Source: an uncultured bacterium
GTDB lineage: Bacteria > Actinomycetota > Aquicultoria > SKW223 > CALKMS01
Direction: 5' to 3'
Assembly: GCA_938091145.1 (NCBI GenBank)
Contig: CALKMS010000009.1
Coordinates: forward strand, 1-6,770
Length of the DNA stretch: 6,770 bases
This document shows positions 1-6,440 of the stretch, in pieces. Within the stretch, counting starts at the first letter, position 1; each line of letters opens with the position of its first letter. Made by a program: the position numbers and the translations under genes. Under the pieces are notes generated by a model. That model had not been told where the DNA came from. It saw nothing but the letters and a program-made list of their open reading frames with translations, and did not search any database.

Positions 1-1731
1 ACCAATAAATTTTTTGAATCCGAGTTTAGCTTCCAGGTATTTCAAGAATTCCAAAAAAAATGGCTTCCCTTGAGCAAAAACGGGGTCTTCAAAGCCGGGT
101 GTTGGGTCAAAAGTCAGCCAGCCATATGGAGGAAAGTAGACTTCACCCCAGGCATGACCATCAGATGCTCTTACTTCATAGTAACCGGTAAAGGGGTTTA
201 GGTATCCGGGTAGATAACCAGTCGAAAGCCTGGCGGGTATCCCGGCTGCTCTAAGCAAAACCACAAAGGCGGTAGCAAAATGCTCACAGTAACCTCGTTT
301 TTTTTCAAAGAGAAAGTAATCAACCACTTCCTTATCGGGCGGGAAAGGGGGAATGTTTAAGTCGTAACGGTAATTTTTTTTCAAAAAATTTTTTACTGCC
401 ATGACTTTTTCGAACTGACTTGAGTAGGAGCTGGTAATTTTTTGGGCAAGTTTTTTTACTCGGGAGGAGATATGAGGTAGCTGATAGTATTGCTTGAGGT
501 TACGACGGTGTTTTTCGGTTACCACTACGTTTTTCAGCTCGGCGGGAAATGGATTTGGAACGAGAGAGATAACAGTATAAACCAGCTCTTTGGGTAGAAC
601 GAACGGAGCTCTCATTCCTAAACTACTGTCTACCCAAAGAGTGCTATGGGGAAAATAAACCATTTTTGGCTCATAAGCGCCCAAAATCACGTTGGAAACT
701 TCTTTGTTAACATAAAAAGTTTGGATCACTTCTTTTCGGGCAAGCTGGGTTGAGCCGGCTTCAGTTGGAACGAAAAATGGCTGGTTGACTACGGTTAATT
801 GTTGGGGTTTTTTGTCTGTGATTTTCCAGCCTTTTCCGTCGTAGTTATCGAAGATTAACCCCCTAAAGAAGACATAGTCACTTGATTTGACTAACATCAC
901 TACCTCTTTTGAGAGTTTCCCTCTGATGTTTAAATTGAGGTAGCTGGTTAAGCCGAAATATGATAGAGGGTGAATTTTTGTTCCCTGGGGTAATGAGTAA
1001 GGATAGGCAGGTGAAATAATCTCCCCACTGTAGTTTTGCGGAATTTGGAAAGGAGAAGAGAGCTTAAATGGATAAGAGCGTAAAATGAAACCCCTGGGAC
1101 GAGGCAAGAAAATAAAAAGGGGGAAAGTGAAGAGTAAGAGTAGAACCAAAACCGCGACTGCCCATTTGAAAATTAAAATTTTTTTTGAGGAGACAAGTTC
1201 ATCCACTTTTAACTTCAGTGAGGAAAGGTTTTCAAGTAAAAGAGAAAAAAATGCTAAAACCAAGAAAACTGAAGCAAGGATAGCAAATTTCATTGATACT
1301 GAAAGAGCAGCGGCAATACCCAAAAGAACTCCACTGCTTAGGACTGAAAACATTAAGTCGCGAGTAGCAGGGAGATCGAAACTATGAAGGGTTAAAACAA
1401 GGACGAAAAATCGAGCCAGAGGCAGACGAGGGTCAAGGGCGTTTTTGGAAAGCTGATTTAAGTAGTCAAAGAATATAACTATCAAGAGGAAGGTTAAGAA
1501 AAGTTTTAAAGGGATATTGTCTTTTTCTTTTCTGAACCAGCTTACTAAGTTCCCGATAGCGCTTCCTATAGTGGAAAATAAAGCGAGCTCTAATTTCAAA
1601 CCTCCTTCAAGGTAAACAGCCCAAAAACTTAACACTGTGGTGGCAAATACTACCAGTCGAAAGAAAATTGATTTTTCTATGTTGACCGGTCGACTTAGGC
1701 GGCGGTAGGTTTCCAAAACTTTTGCAAGCAT
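1..1731 (-). CDS. TgpA-like membrane transglutaminase, C-terminus cut by window edge
   Basis: 577 codons are visible and the frame is still open at base 1. The start is ATG at 1731-1729, preceded by an AAAAAGGAG Shine-Dalgarno about 10 nt away. About seven hydrophobic segments lie at residues 22-40, 47-64, 75-94, 104-118, 125-145, 147-166 and 185-207, ending in LPRPRG. A large domain, presumably extracytoplasmic, follows. The transglutaminase-like core has the catalytic triad: Cys482 in GYCEHFA, His526 in DGHAWGEVYF and Asp542 in FDPTPG. This is the TgpA layout (membrane domain, then transglutaminase core). The usual last membrane helix and DUF4129-type tail would lie beyond the edge. The reading frame overlaps the DUF58 gene by 37 bp, which suggests co-expression. 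The family may cross-link or cleave peptide bonds at the envelope; the substrate is unknown. Family call is firm, function inferred. Confidence 0.93.
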   Translation of the reverse strand, partial: MLAKVLETYRRLSRPVNIEKSIFFRLVVFATTVLSFWAVYLEGGLKLELALFSTIGSAIGNLVSWFRKEKDNIPLKLFLTFLLIVIFFDYLNQLSKNALDPRLPLARFFVLVLTLHSFDLPATRDLMFSVLSSGVLLGIAAALSVSMKFAILASVFLVLAFFSLLLENLSSLKLKVDELVSSKKILIFKWAVAVLVLLLLFTFPLFIFLPRPRGFILRSYPFKLSSPFQIPQNYSGEIISPAYPYSLPQGTKIHPLSYFGLTSYLNLNIRGKLSKEVVMLVKSSDYVFFRGLIFDNYDGKGWKITDKKPQQLTVVNQPFFVPTEAGSTQLARKEVIQTFYVNKEVSNVILGAYEPKMVYFPHSTLWVDSSLGMRAPFVLPKELVYTVISLVPNPFPAELKNVVVTEKHRRNLKQYYQLPHISSRVKKLAQKITSSYSSQFEKVMAVKNFLKKNYRYDLNIPPFPPDKEVVDYFLFEKKRGYCEHFATAFVVLLRAAGIPARLSTGYLPGYLNPFTGYYEVRASDGHAWGEVYFPPYGWLTFDPTPGFEDPVFAQGKPFFLEFLKYLEAKLGFKKFIG

Positions 1732-2879
1732 TTACTAATTTCTCCTTTTTGATAACGGCAGATGAAAAAGTTGTTTTGTTCAAGGCGAGCTATTTTTTCT
1801 TCCCAGCTTTTATTTTCTTTTTTGAGATGAGCTTCCTGGCTAAAGACAAAAACTCGGCTTCTAGCTTTTTGAAATGATTTTAGATTCTCGAAATCAATAT
1901 GGGTTTTTGGGGTGATAAATAAAACAACGGTTTTTTGATGAACGACTTCAGAATCGAGAAAAGATAAAAGATTTTTAAAATTTTCTTTTACCAAGTCGAT
2001 GGCGGCCAAAATTTCTAAAACTTCTTTGAAGTTGAGGTTGTGACAATATTTTGGGTTTTCCTTTTCGAACCAGGCCATCTCGACAGGGTGGCCGCAATGG
2101 AGTGAATACTCGGCAACTGAAGCTACAGCTTTTACTGTTTGCTCGAAAGCCCACTTGCCCGCTTCGCTGTTAGAATAAGCAGTATTGGTGTTGTCAATGA
2201 GCAGAAGAGTTTTTGTTGAGATGAGCTTTTCAAACTCTTTGACTACCAGCTTGCCCAACGCTGCTGTTTTTTTCCAGTAAATTGAGCGATAACTATCTCC
2301 AGGTCGATACTCCCTCAGACCAAAGAACTCGGTGCCACTTCCTTTTCGCCAGTCATGGATTGCTTCCTTGGGGAAAGAACCGCCTTCAAGCAAGGGAAAA
2401 TTAGTGAGAAAAGGAAAGGAAGGGTAAACTTTTAAGGTTGAGTGAACAAAGACTTTTCTCTTGAATTCAAAAAAATGGAGTGGGAAAGCGGTATAATATC
2501 TAACTTCTCCCCCCTCATAAACGCCTCTTTTGGCCGTGACTTCCTTTTCTAACTGTATTTCCTGGTTCCGTTTAAGCAAGAAAACTGTCTCTTTGTAACC
2601 ACCCAAGAAGGTATCTTCAACTACTAACAATCTTCTATCTCTTCCTGGATTTTTAACTTTTAATTTGACCCTTATTTTTTCTTCATCATGGGCCAGAAGG
2701 GGAACATTTCGCTCAAATATGATTTCACTTTTTCCTCCGAGACTAAAAAGCAAATCAATAAAAACTAAGTTGATGAGGGAAAATGAAAGTAAAAAAAGCC
2801 AGCCAGCCTGAAGATTAGCACCTATTAGATAAAAGACCAAAGCGGTTAACAAAATCACGCCTAAACGTTTTTTAAACAT
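1695..2879 (-). CDS. DUF58 domain protein (MoxR-associated, vWA-like)
   Basis: 394 residues from ATG at 2879-2877. A GTG directly in front (2882) would add one residue; ATG is preferred because it forms TGATG with the moxR stop, a usual coupling arrangement. There is no clear SD, consistent with coupling. Two hydrophobic segments (residues 7-22 and 25-47) anchor it in the membrane. A beta-rich stretch follows, then the DUF58 signature at about 182-217: GTEFFGLREYRPGD, then R198, W202 and KLVVKEFE. A von Willebrand A-like fold begins at TLLLIDNTNT (224-233). The usual DxSxS metal motif reads DNTNT, with Thr in place of Ser, so metal binding may be altered. Members of this family sit beside MoxR ATPases and transglutaminases and are thought to be their membrane adaptor or client. 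Exact role unknown. Length is normal. Confidence 0.92.
   Translation of the reverse strand: MFKKRLGVILLTALVFYLIGANLQAGWLFLLSFSLINLVFIDLLFSLGGKSEIIFERNVPLLAHDEEKIRVKLKVKNPGRDRRLLVVEDTFLGGYKETVFLLKRNQEIQLEKEVTAKRGVYEGGEVRYYTAFPLHFFEFKRKVFVHSTLKVYPSFPFLTNFPLLEGGSFPKEAIHDWRKGSGTEFFGLREYRPGDSYRSIYWKKTAALGKLVVKEFEKLISTKTLLLIDNTNTAYSNSEAGKWAFEQTVKAVASVAEYSLHCGHPVEMAWFEKENPKYCHNLNFKEVLEILAAIDLVKENFKNLLSFLDSEVVHQKTVVLFITPKTHIDFENLKSFQKARSRVFVFSQEAHLKKENKSWEEKIARLEQNNFFICRYQKGEISKCLQKFWKPTAA
1741..1750 (-). promoter_or_regulatory. Shine-Dalgarno of the transglutaminase gene
   Basis: The minus strand reads AAAAAGGAGA here, inside the 3' end of the DUF58 gene. GGAG sits 10 nt before the ATG at 1731. It fixes the start of the transglutaminase gene within its upstream neighbour, so the 37-bp overlap is real rather than an over-long call. 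Confidence 0.75.
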
Positions 2880-3814
2880 CACATTTTAACTGGAACTTCA
2901 ACTTCTTTTAAAATCTCTTTTATTACGTCAATGGCTATCTGGTTGCTAGCTAAAGTTTGCTTGAGAAAAATTCGGTGTGAGAGGACGTAGGGCGCAACTC
3001 GTTTAATGTCATCTGGTAGGACAAAATCTCTTCCCTGGCAGTAGGCAGCTGCTTGAGCAACTCTTACCAGAGAGATGCTACCTCTTGGGCTGACCCCAAG
3101 ATTAGCTTCAGGGATTTCTCTTGTCTTTCTCACAATTGAAACAGCGTAATGTAGTAAGCTCGGATCAACTTTTATTTCCCGAACTTTTCGTTGTTCTTCA
3201 ATGACTTCTTCTAGACTTATAACTGATTTAAGCGTGTTAATGGGGTGGTCAACGAGTTGCATAGCTACTACTTCTTTTTCTGCTTCTTCGTTGGGGTAAC
3301 CAAGGCTTAAAGAAACTAAAAATCGGTCGAGCTGTCCTTCAGGTAGAGGGTAGGTGCCGTGTGACTCGAGCGGATTTTGAGTAGCAATTAAGAAAAAGGG
3401 TCGGGGGAGGGAATAGGTTTTCCCTTCCAAACTTACTTTACCTTCGTCGAGAGCCTCAAGCAAAGCAGATTGGGTTCGGGGGGTAGTTCGGTTCAATTCG
3501 TCAGCTAAAACCACATTGGCAAAGATTGGACCTGGATAAAATTCGAAACCACCTTTTTCGGGCCGATAAACGGAAAGACCAGTGATGTCTGAAGGTAATA
3601 AGTCTGGGGTAAATTGAATCCGCTTGAAGGTGCCACCAATAGATAAAGCCAATGCTTTTGCCAGCATTGTTTTTCCGACGCCCGGGGGATCTTCTATTAA
3701 AAGATGTCCTTCAGCAAGCAGACAAAGAATGGCAATTTCGATTTTTTCTTTTTTACCTTTAATTACGTGTTCAACGTTGTTGAGTAAAGTTAGCGGCAGA
3801 CCATGATTTATCAT
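2879..3814 (-). CDS. MoxR-family AAA+ ATPase
   Basis: 311 residues, a typical length. Walker A is EDPPGVGKT (41-49). Walker B is VVLADE (101-106), followed by LNRTTPRTQSALLEAL, the MoxR hallmark. Sensor 1 is IATQNPLE (143-150, Asn147). GQLDRF with Arg164 resembles the arginine-finger region. The C-terminal part contains GVSPRGSISLVRVAQAAA, the sensor 2 region of the MoxR lid. MoxR proteins are cytoplasmic hexameric ATPases proposed to remodel or insert metal into vWA-type partners; the adjacent DUF58 protein is the obvious partner here. This is the first gene of the three-gene cluster, and its TGA overlaps the next ATG. The ATG at 3814 has no SD and lies only 6 nt after a TATAAT, so it may be translated from a leaderless message. 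A possible upstream ATG at 3823 is closed by TGA after two codons. Confidence 0.95.
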   Translation of the reverse strand: MINHGLPLTLLNNVEHVIKGKKEKIEIAILCLLAEGHLLIEDPPGVGKTMLAKALALSIGGTFKRIQFTPDLLPSDITGLSVYRPEKGGFEFYPGPIFANVVLADELNRTTPRTQSALLEALDEGKVSLEGKTYSLPRPFFLIATQNPLESHGTYPLPEGQLDRFLVSLSLGYPNEEAEKEVVAMQLVDHPINTLKSVISLEEVIEEQRKVREIKVDPSLLHYAVSIVRKTREIPEANLGVSPRGSISLVRVAQAAAYCQGRDFVLPDDIKRVAPYVLSHRIFLKQTLASNQIAIDVIKEILKEVEVPVKM

Positions 3815-3820
3815 TGTTTC

Positions 3821-3836
3821 ATTATAACTTATACCA
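3821..3836 (-). promoter_or_regulatory. Promoter candidate of the moxR-DUF58-transglutaminase cluster
   Basis: The minus strand carries TGGTATAAG (an extended -10 form, 3828-3836), overlapped by a perfect TATAAT (3821-3826). No good -35 is visible. With TATAAT, only 6 nt separate the -10 from the ATG. With TATAAG, 13 nt do. Either way there is no room for a ribosome binding site, which points to a leaderless or nearly leaderless transcript. The 75-bp gap after the DUF1858 stop is the only intergenic space where the cluster could start. A weak 6-bp stem (AACAAA/TTTGTT) followed by AACTTTTT lies just upstream at 3863-3889. Confidence 0.5.
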
Positions 3837-3889
3837 GTTAATGATAGTTGGAAATTTTCTGGAAAAAGTTAACAAACCGGGCTTTTGTT

Positions 3890-4099
3890 TTATTCTTGTG
3901 TTTCTTTTTGATTGAGGGCAGCTAAAAGCTCTTCAAGCGGTATGCCATGGGCTATAGCTGCTTCTTCAATAGTTTCTCCAGAAGCAACCAAACAGCCAAG
4001 ACAGTGCATGCCAAAGCGAGCAAAGACTTGGGCTGAGTTTGGATTGGCTTCAAGCGCCTCCATTATTGTTGATTCTTTAGTTATAGCTTTCTCTTTCAT
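3890..4099 (-). CDS. Small DUF1858 (CxxC) protein
   Basis: 69 residues with the DUF1858 pattern: an ITKESTIMEAL start, a proline-containing helix, then FGMHCLGC with Cys33 and Cys36, followed by SGETIEEAAIAHGI and LLAALN. The family resembles the N-terminal part of the ScdA/RIC iron-sulfur repair proteins and is common in anaerobes. The GMHCLGC pair may bind a metal or cluster or act in redox sensing, but no reaction is established. It is a free-standing single domain of normal size. The ATG at 4099 has a strong GGAGGAG just upstream, with unusually short spacing (4 nt from GGAGG). It sits alone between fmt and moxR, with a promoter-like sequence of its own. A functional link to either neighbour is not evident. 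Confidence 0.88.
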   Translation of the reverse strand: MKEKAITKESTIMEALEANPNSAQVFARFGMHCLGCLVASGETIEEAAIAHGIPLEELLAALNQKETQE

Positions 4100-4101
4100 C
4101 G

Positions 4102-4108
4102 CTCCTCC
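4102..4108 (-). promoter_or_regulatory. Strong Shine-Dalgarno of the DUF1858 gene
   Basis: The minus strand reads GGAGGAG followed by CG and the ATG at 4099. It is the best SD in the window and shows that anti-SD initiation operates here, in contrast to def, fmt and moxR. Confidence 0.7.
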
Positions 4109-4126
4109 AAAAAAATAAGTTTTAAT

Positions 4127-4155
4127 AGTTTAACCTTGAAGTTAGCAACAGTCAA
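4127..4155 (-). promoter_or_regulatory. Promoter candidate of the DUF1858 gene
   Basis: The minus strand has TTGACT (4150-4155; 5 of 6 match to the -35 consensus), a 17-bp spacer, then TAAACT (4127-4132; 4 of 6 to the -10). It lies in the 65-bp gap after the fmt stop and leaves a leader of about 20 nt that contains the SD. This suggests the small gene is expressed apart from def-fmt, although readthrough from fmt is also possible as no clear terminator is seen. Confidence 0.5.
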
Positions 4156-4164
4156 ACACAACTA

Positions 4165-5085
4165 TTATCGTAGGATTTCTCCTTCTTTGAGATGGTAGCC
4201 GCGTACAAACTCTTCTCCGCTCATAATTGAGCTGCCCTCAGGTTTTAACATTTTTATCTTTAACGAACCTTCCTTACACGCTATTTCTAGTCCTATTTTC
4301 GGATTAGCCAAAACTATTTGGCCTGGCCTTCCTTTTTTTGTGTTTACGTTCGCTTGGTAAACTTTTACCTTTTTATTTTTAAAAATAAAGTAAGCCCCTG
4401 GTTGGGGAGAGAAAGCCCTGATCTTTAACCAATTTTTTTCAGCTGGCTCTCTCCAGTTTAACTTAAGCTCTTCTTTTTCGATTTTCGGTGCAAAAGTAAC
4501 CTTGTTTGGATCTTGAGGAGTGGTTTCTACTCGGCCTTCTTCAATTGCTTTTATGGTTTCAACTAAACCTTTGGCGCCTAAAAAACTCAATCTTTCACTT
4601 AAACTTCCGCAATCTTCGTCTGGCATTATTTCCAATTTTTCTTGCCAGAGGATATCGCCTGCGTCCATTTCCGAAGTTAAGTAAATCACACTTCCGCCCG
4701 TTACTTTTTCTCCGTTTAAAATTGCTCTTTGAATTGGGGCAGCACCGCGGTATTTAGGCAAGAGTGAAGGATGGTAGTTGATTATTCCTTTAGGGAAAGA
4801 CTCAATTATTTTGGTTGGAATGAATTTTCCATAAGCAACAACTACTCCAAGTTCAGCATTCAGTTTTTTTATAGTTTCAATGGTTGTTTCGTCTAGCTTG
4901 TCGGGTTGGAGTACAGGCAGGCTGAGTTTGATTGCCTTTTCTTTTACTGGTGAGGGTTGTAATTTTAAACCGCGGCCAGCTGGACGATCGGGTTGAGTGA
5001 AAACGGCAACTATTTGCTGCGTCAAGTTTAATTTTTCAAGAGAAGGAAGAGAAAATGCAGGTGTTCCAAAAAAAACAATCTTCAT
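4165..5085 (-). CDS. fmt: Methionyl-tRNA formyltransferase
   Basis: Transfers the formyl group of 10-formyltetrahydrofolate to Met-tRNA(fMet) for initiation in the cytoplasm. 306 residues, close to the usual 310-315. The N-terminus MKIVFFGTPAFSLPSL is the standard Rossmann-like start, followed by TQPDRPAGRG (30-39). The active-site block is NYHPSLLPKYRGAAPIQ (103-119) with catalytic Asn103 and His105. The third catalytic residue is Asp141 in SEMDAGDILWQ. The C-terminal tRNA-binding domain runs from about 205, with FAPKIEKEELKLNW and SPQPGAYF. The ATG at 5085 follows the def stop by 9 bp and has no clear SD, so translation may depend on coupling with def. All key residues are present. Confidence 0.98.
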   Translation of the reverse strand: MKIVFFGTPAFSLPSLEKLNLTQQIVAVFTQPDRPAGRGLKLQPSPVKEKAIKLSLPVLQPDKLDETTIETIKKLNAELGVVVAYGKFIPTKIIESFPKGIINYHPSLLPKYRGAAPIQRAILNGEKVTGGSVIYLTSEMDAGDILWQEKLEIMPDEDCGSLSERLSFLGAKGLVETIKAIEEGRVETTPQDPNKVTFAPKIEKEELKLNWREPAEKNWLKIRAFSPQPGAYFIFKNKKVKVYQANVNTKKGRPGQIVLANPKIGLEIACKEGSLKIKMLKPEGSSIMSGEEFVRGYHLKEGEILR

Positions 5086-5094
5086 TGAAAATCT

Positions 5095-5622
5095 TTATTT
5101 TAAATGGGAATGAGCAGGAGAAAACTCGGTTCTTAAAAGATAAGCATTTAAAGCTTCTATAGCTTGTTTCTTTTCTTCTTCTGTGGCGCGGTCAATTATC
5201 AGGCAACCATCAAGATGATCAAGTTCGTGCTGGATAATTCGAGCCAACAAGCCTTCGGCTGCGAGCACAACGGTTTTTCCGTTTTCGTCTTGGTAGCGAA
5301 CTTTTATTTTTTCCCAGCGTGGCACCTTAACGGTAACCGAAGGAAGACTCAAACAACCTTCTTCTTCAACGATCTTTTTCTTATTTTTCCAGATGATTTC
5401 TGGGTTGATTAAAACCTTAAAGTCGTTTCCAGGGTCGATCACTGCCAGGCGGTCAATTACTCCTATCTGGTTAGCTGCCAGGCCAACTCCCTTTTGTTCA
5501 TACATAGTTTTAGCCATTTCCTGAATTAAAGCTTTAATTTCTGGGGTAATTTTTTTTACTGGCCTGGTTTTTTCTTTTAAAACCGGGTCGCCAAGCGTTC
5601 TAACTTTAAACACTTTTTTCAC
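5095..5622 (-). CDS. def: Peptide deformylase
   Basis: Removes the N-formyl group from new polypeptides; a cytoplasmic metalloenzyme. 175 residues. All three family motifs are intact: GVGLAANQ (45-52), EGCLS with metal ligand Cys90 (88-92), and QHELDHLDG (131-139) with ligands His132 and His136 and catalytic Glu133. The start is GTG at 5622, giving KKVFKVRTLGDPVL, which aligns with the normal family N-terminus. There is no SD in front; instead a promoter-like sequence ends 8 nt before the GTG, suggesting a leaderless message. Def is first and fmt second in the same transcription unit, so both formyl-group enzymes are made together. Asn51 stands where many homologues have Pro (GLAAPQ), a common variant. 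The C-terminal tail after about residue 165 is unremarkable. Confidence 0.98.
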   Translation of the reverse strand: MKKVFKVRTLGDPVLKEKTRPVKKITPEIKALIQEMAKTMYEQKGVGLAANQIGVIDRLAVIDPGNDFKVLINPEIIWKNKKKIVEEEGCLSLPSVTVKVPRWEKIKVRYQDENGKTVVLAAEGLLARIIQHELDHLDGCLIIDRATEEEKKQAIEALNAYLLRTEFSPAHSHLK

Positions 5623-5630
5623 CGTTTAAA

Positions 5631-5660
5631 AGAATATCTGATTAAAGAGGTTTAGGTCAA
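5631..5660 (-). promoter_or_regulatory. Promoter candidate of def-fmt
   Basis: The minus strand reads TTGACC (5655-5660; 5 of 6 to the -35), an 18-bp spacer, then TATTCT (5631-5636; 4 of 6 to the -10). Only 8 nt separate the -10 from the def GTG, so transcription would be expected to begin at or next to the start codon, leaving no leader. Confidence 0.55.
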
Positions 5661-5888
5661 GCCAGCCTTTACTGCCATTGGTGCTTTGCGGCATTTTTGC
5701 TACTTTCTGAAGTGATTAAATTGCTTTTGGGTAAGAAAGTAAGGAAGGTGCTTTTCTCGATGCCAATGTAGCAATGATCTGTAGCAGTGACCTTTGAGTT
5801 ACTGAGTTTTTACGATGACAAATTTCTATTGAAGACCTCTCGGAAACCTAAAGATGCCTGCTTTTTAAAGTTTATATATTCAACGTTT

Positions 5889-5918
5889 ATATAAGATGTA
5901 TAAAGATATTAGCAAAAG
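5889..5918. repeat. 30-bp direct repeat, copy 1
   Basis: Begins ATATAAGATGTATAAAG and ends TTAGCAAAAG. It is identical over 30 bp to 5957-5986, with a 38-bp non-repeated interval between. The copies diverge immediately outside these limits. On the plus strand it contains ATG TAT AAA GAT ATT AGC AAA (MYKDISK), opening a 32-codon frame (5896-5994). Confidence 0.9.
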
Positions 5919-5956
5919 TGGAACATTTAGCCTGACCTCCTCCCAAATTAAAACCC

Positions 5957-5986
5957 ATATAAGATGTATAAAGATATTAGCAAAAG
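5957..5986. repeat. 30-bp direct repeat, copy 2
   Basis: Perfect second copy, offset by 68 bp from the first. Its ATG (5964) opens a 53-codon plus-strand frame also starting MYKDISK, in a different phase from the frame begun in copy 1. I find no third copy in the window. Confidence 0.9.
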
Positions 5987-6081
5987 GAATTTAAAGCAAG
6001 GATTTGTCTTAGCACTTTGGCTTAAAGCAAACAATAAGACCTACCTTCCTCACCAACAAGAAACTTTATCAAAGCCACTTC

Positions 6082-6115
6082 CTTATTCTCGTATTATCGA
6101 TAATACGAGAATAAG
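6082..6115. repeat. Perfect 34-bp palindrome
   Basis: Two 17-bp arms meet with no loop at ATCGAT (centre between 6098 and 6099). The left arm begins CTTATTCTCG and the right arm ends CGAGAATAAG; every base pairs. No T-tract follows on either strand, so it is not an intrinsic terminator. A two-fold symmetric protein site or a cruciform-forming element are the options. No regulator, recombinase or replication gene is adjacent to decide between them. Confidence 0.9.
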
Positions 6116-6125
6116 AAGATTGTAA

Positions 6126-6215
6126 AAGAAAGGTTACCGGAAAGAATTAAAATATTTGTTTATTGAAGGAGCGAGAAAGTCAGCAAGTGTTAAGGTAGGC
6201 TCTTACAAGGTTTAA
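6126..6215 (+). pseudogene. Possible gene relic, transposase-like at best
   Basis: An open stretch of 29 codons between TAA at 6123 and TAA at 6213 with no start codon of its own reads KKGYRKELKYLFIEGARKSA. This resembles the K-x-G-x-R-x-L-R-x-L-L-x-x-G-A-R pattern near the C-terminus of IS110/IS1111 transposases, with one extra residue. The preceding frame (5964-6122) is open but shows no transposase motif. Much too short to be sure; chance similarity is quite possible. Confidence 0.15.
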
Positions 6216-6440
6216 GTTTGCTAATTGCATTTTAAGTGCAGAAGTAACCTTTAGTTTGCCTCTTTTAGATAATTTTAAAAAAGATTAGAGACCCTTGAAA
6301 AACCAAAGAGCACTACTGCACTAAACCTCTAATACGAAAACCCTAAATTTCCACTAAGGGATAGCTTCATTGCAAGCTAGCCTTCCCTTGGTCATTGCGA
6401 GCGACGACTGAAGGGAGGAGCGTGGCAATCCCGTTCTTTT

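Larger units (their letters stand above)
5661..6356. other. Intergenic stretch without an intact recognisable gene
   Basis: About 700 bp upstream of def, AT-rich, with stops scattered in the frames I followed. No tRNA, rRNA or riboswitch pattern is recognised. It contains the paired 30-bp direct repeat and the 34-bp palindrome listed separately. The longest plus-strand frame I followed from an ATG is 5964-6125 (53 codons, starting MYKDISKRN, inside the second repeat copy). It is continued in the same frame past one TAA by a 29-codon stretch to 6215 reading KKGYRKELKYLFIEGARK. This could be a decayed gene, or chance. Nothing else is supportable. Confidence 0.6.

Noticed and set aside
1085..1387. 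Plus-strand open frame of 100 codons
   Set aside because: Lies wholly opposite the membrane part of the transglutaminase gene. The translation is very rich in Lys, Arg and Ser, a mirror of hydrophobic codons, with no SD or family signal.
3863..3889. Terminator after the DUF1858 gene
   Set aside because: The stem is six A-T-rich pairs with a 7-nt loop; the T run is short and two bases away. Too weak to list as a terminator.
4506..4757. Plus-strand open frames opposite fmt, and similar ones opposite def, DUF1858 and moxR
   Set aside because: Each is the antisense of a gene with complete family motifs and none has a ribosome binding site or family similarity.
5785..5811. Plus-strand hairpin CAGTGAC/GTTACTG followed by AG and five T
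   Set aside because: It looks like a weak terminator, but the stem is only 7 bp with a G-T pair and no plus-strand gene precedes it.
5646..5894. Plus-strand frame of about 82 codons with two close stops (5769, 5775)
   Set aside because: No recognisable motif, no start signal, and the two open parts of about 40 codons are not unusual by chance.
6082..6115. Palindrome as an intrinsic terminator
   Set aside because: No run of T follows the stem on either strand and the stem is mostly A-T.
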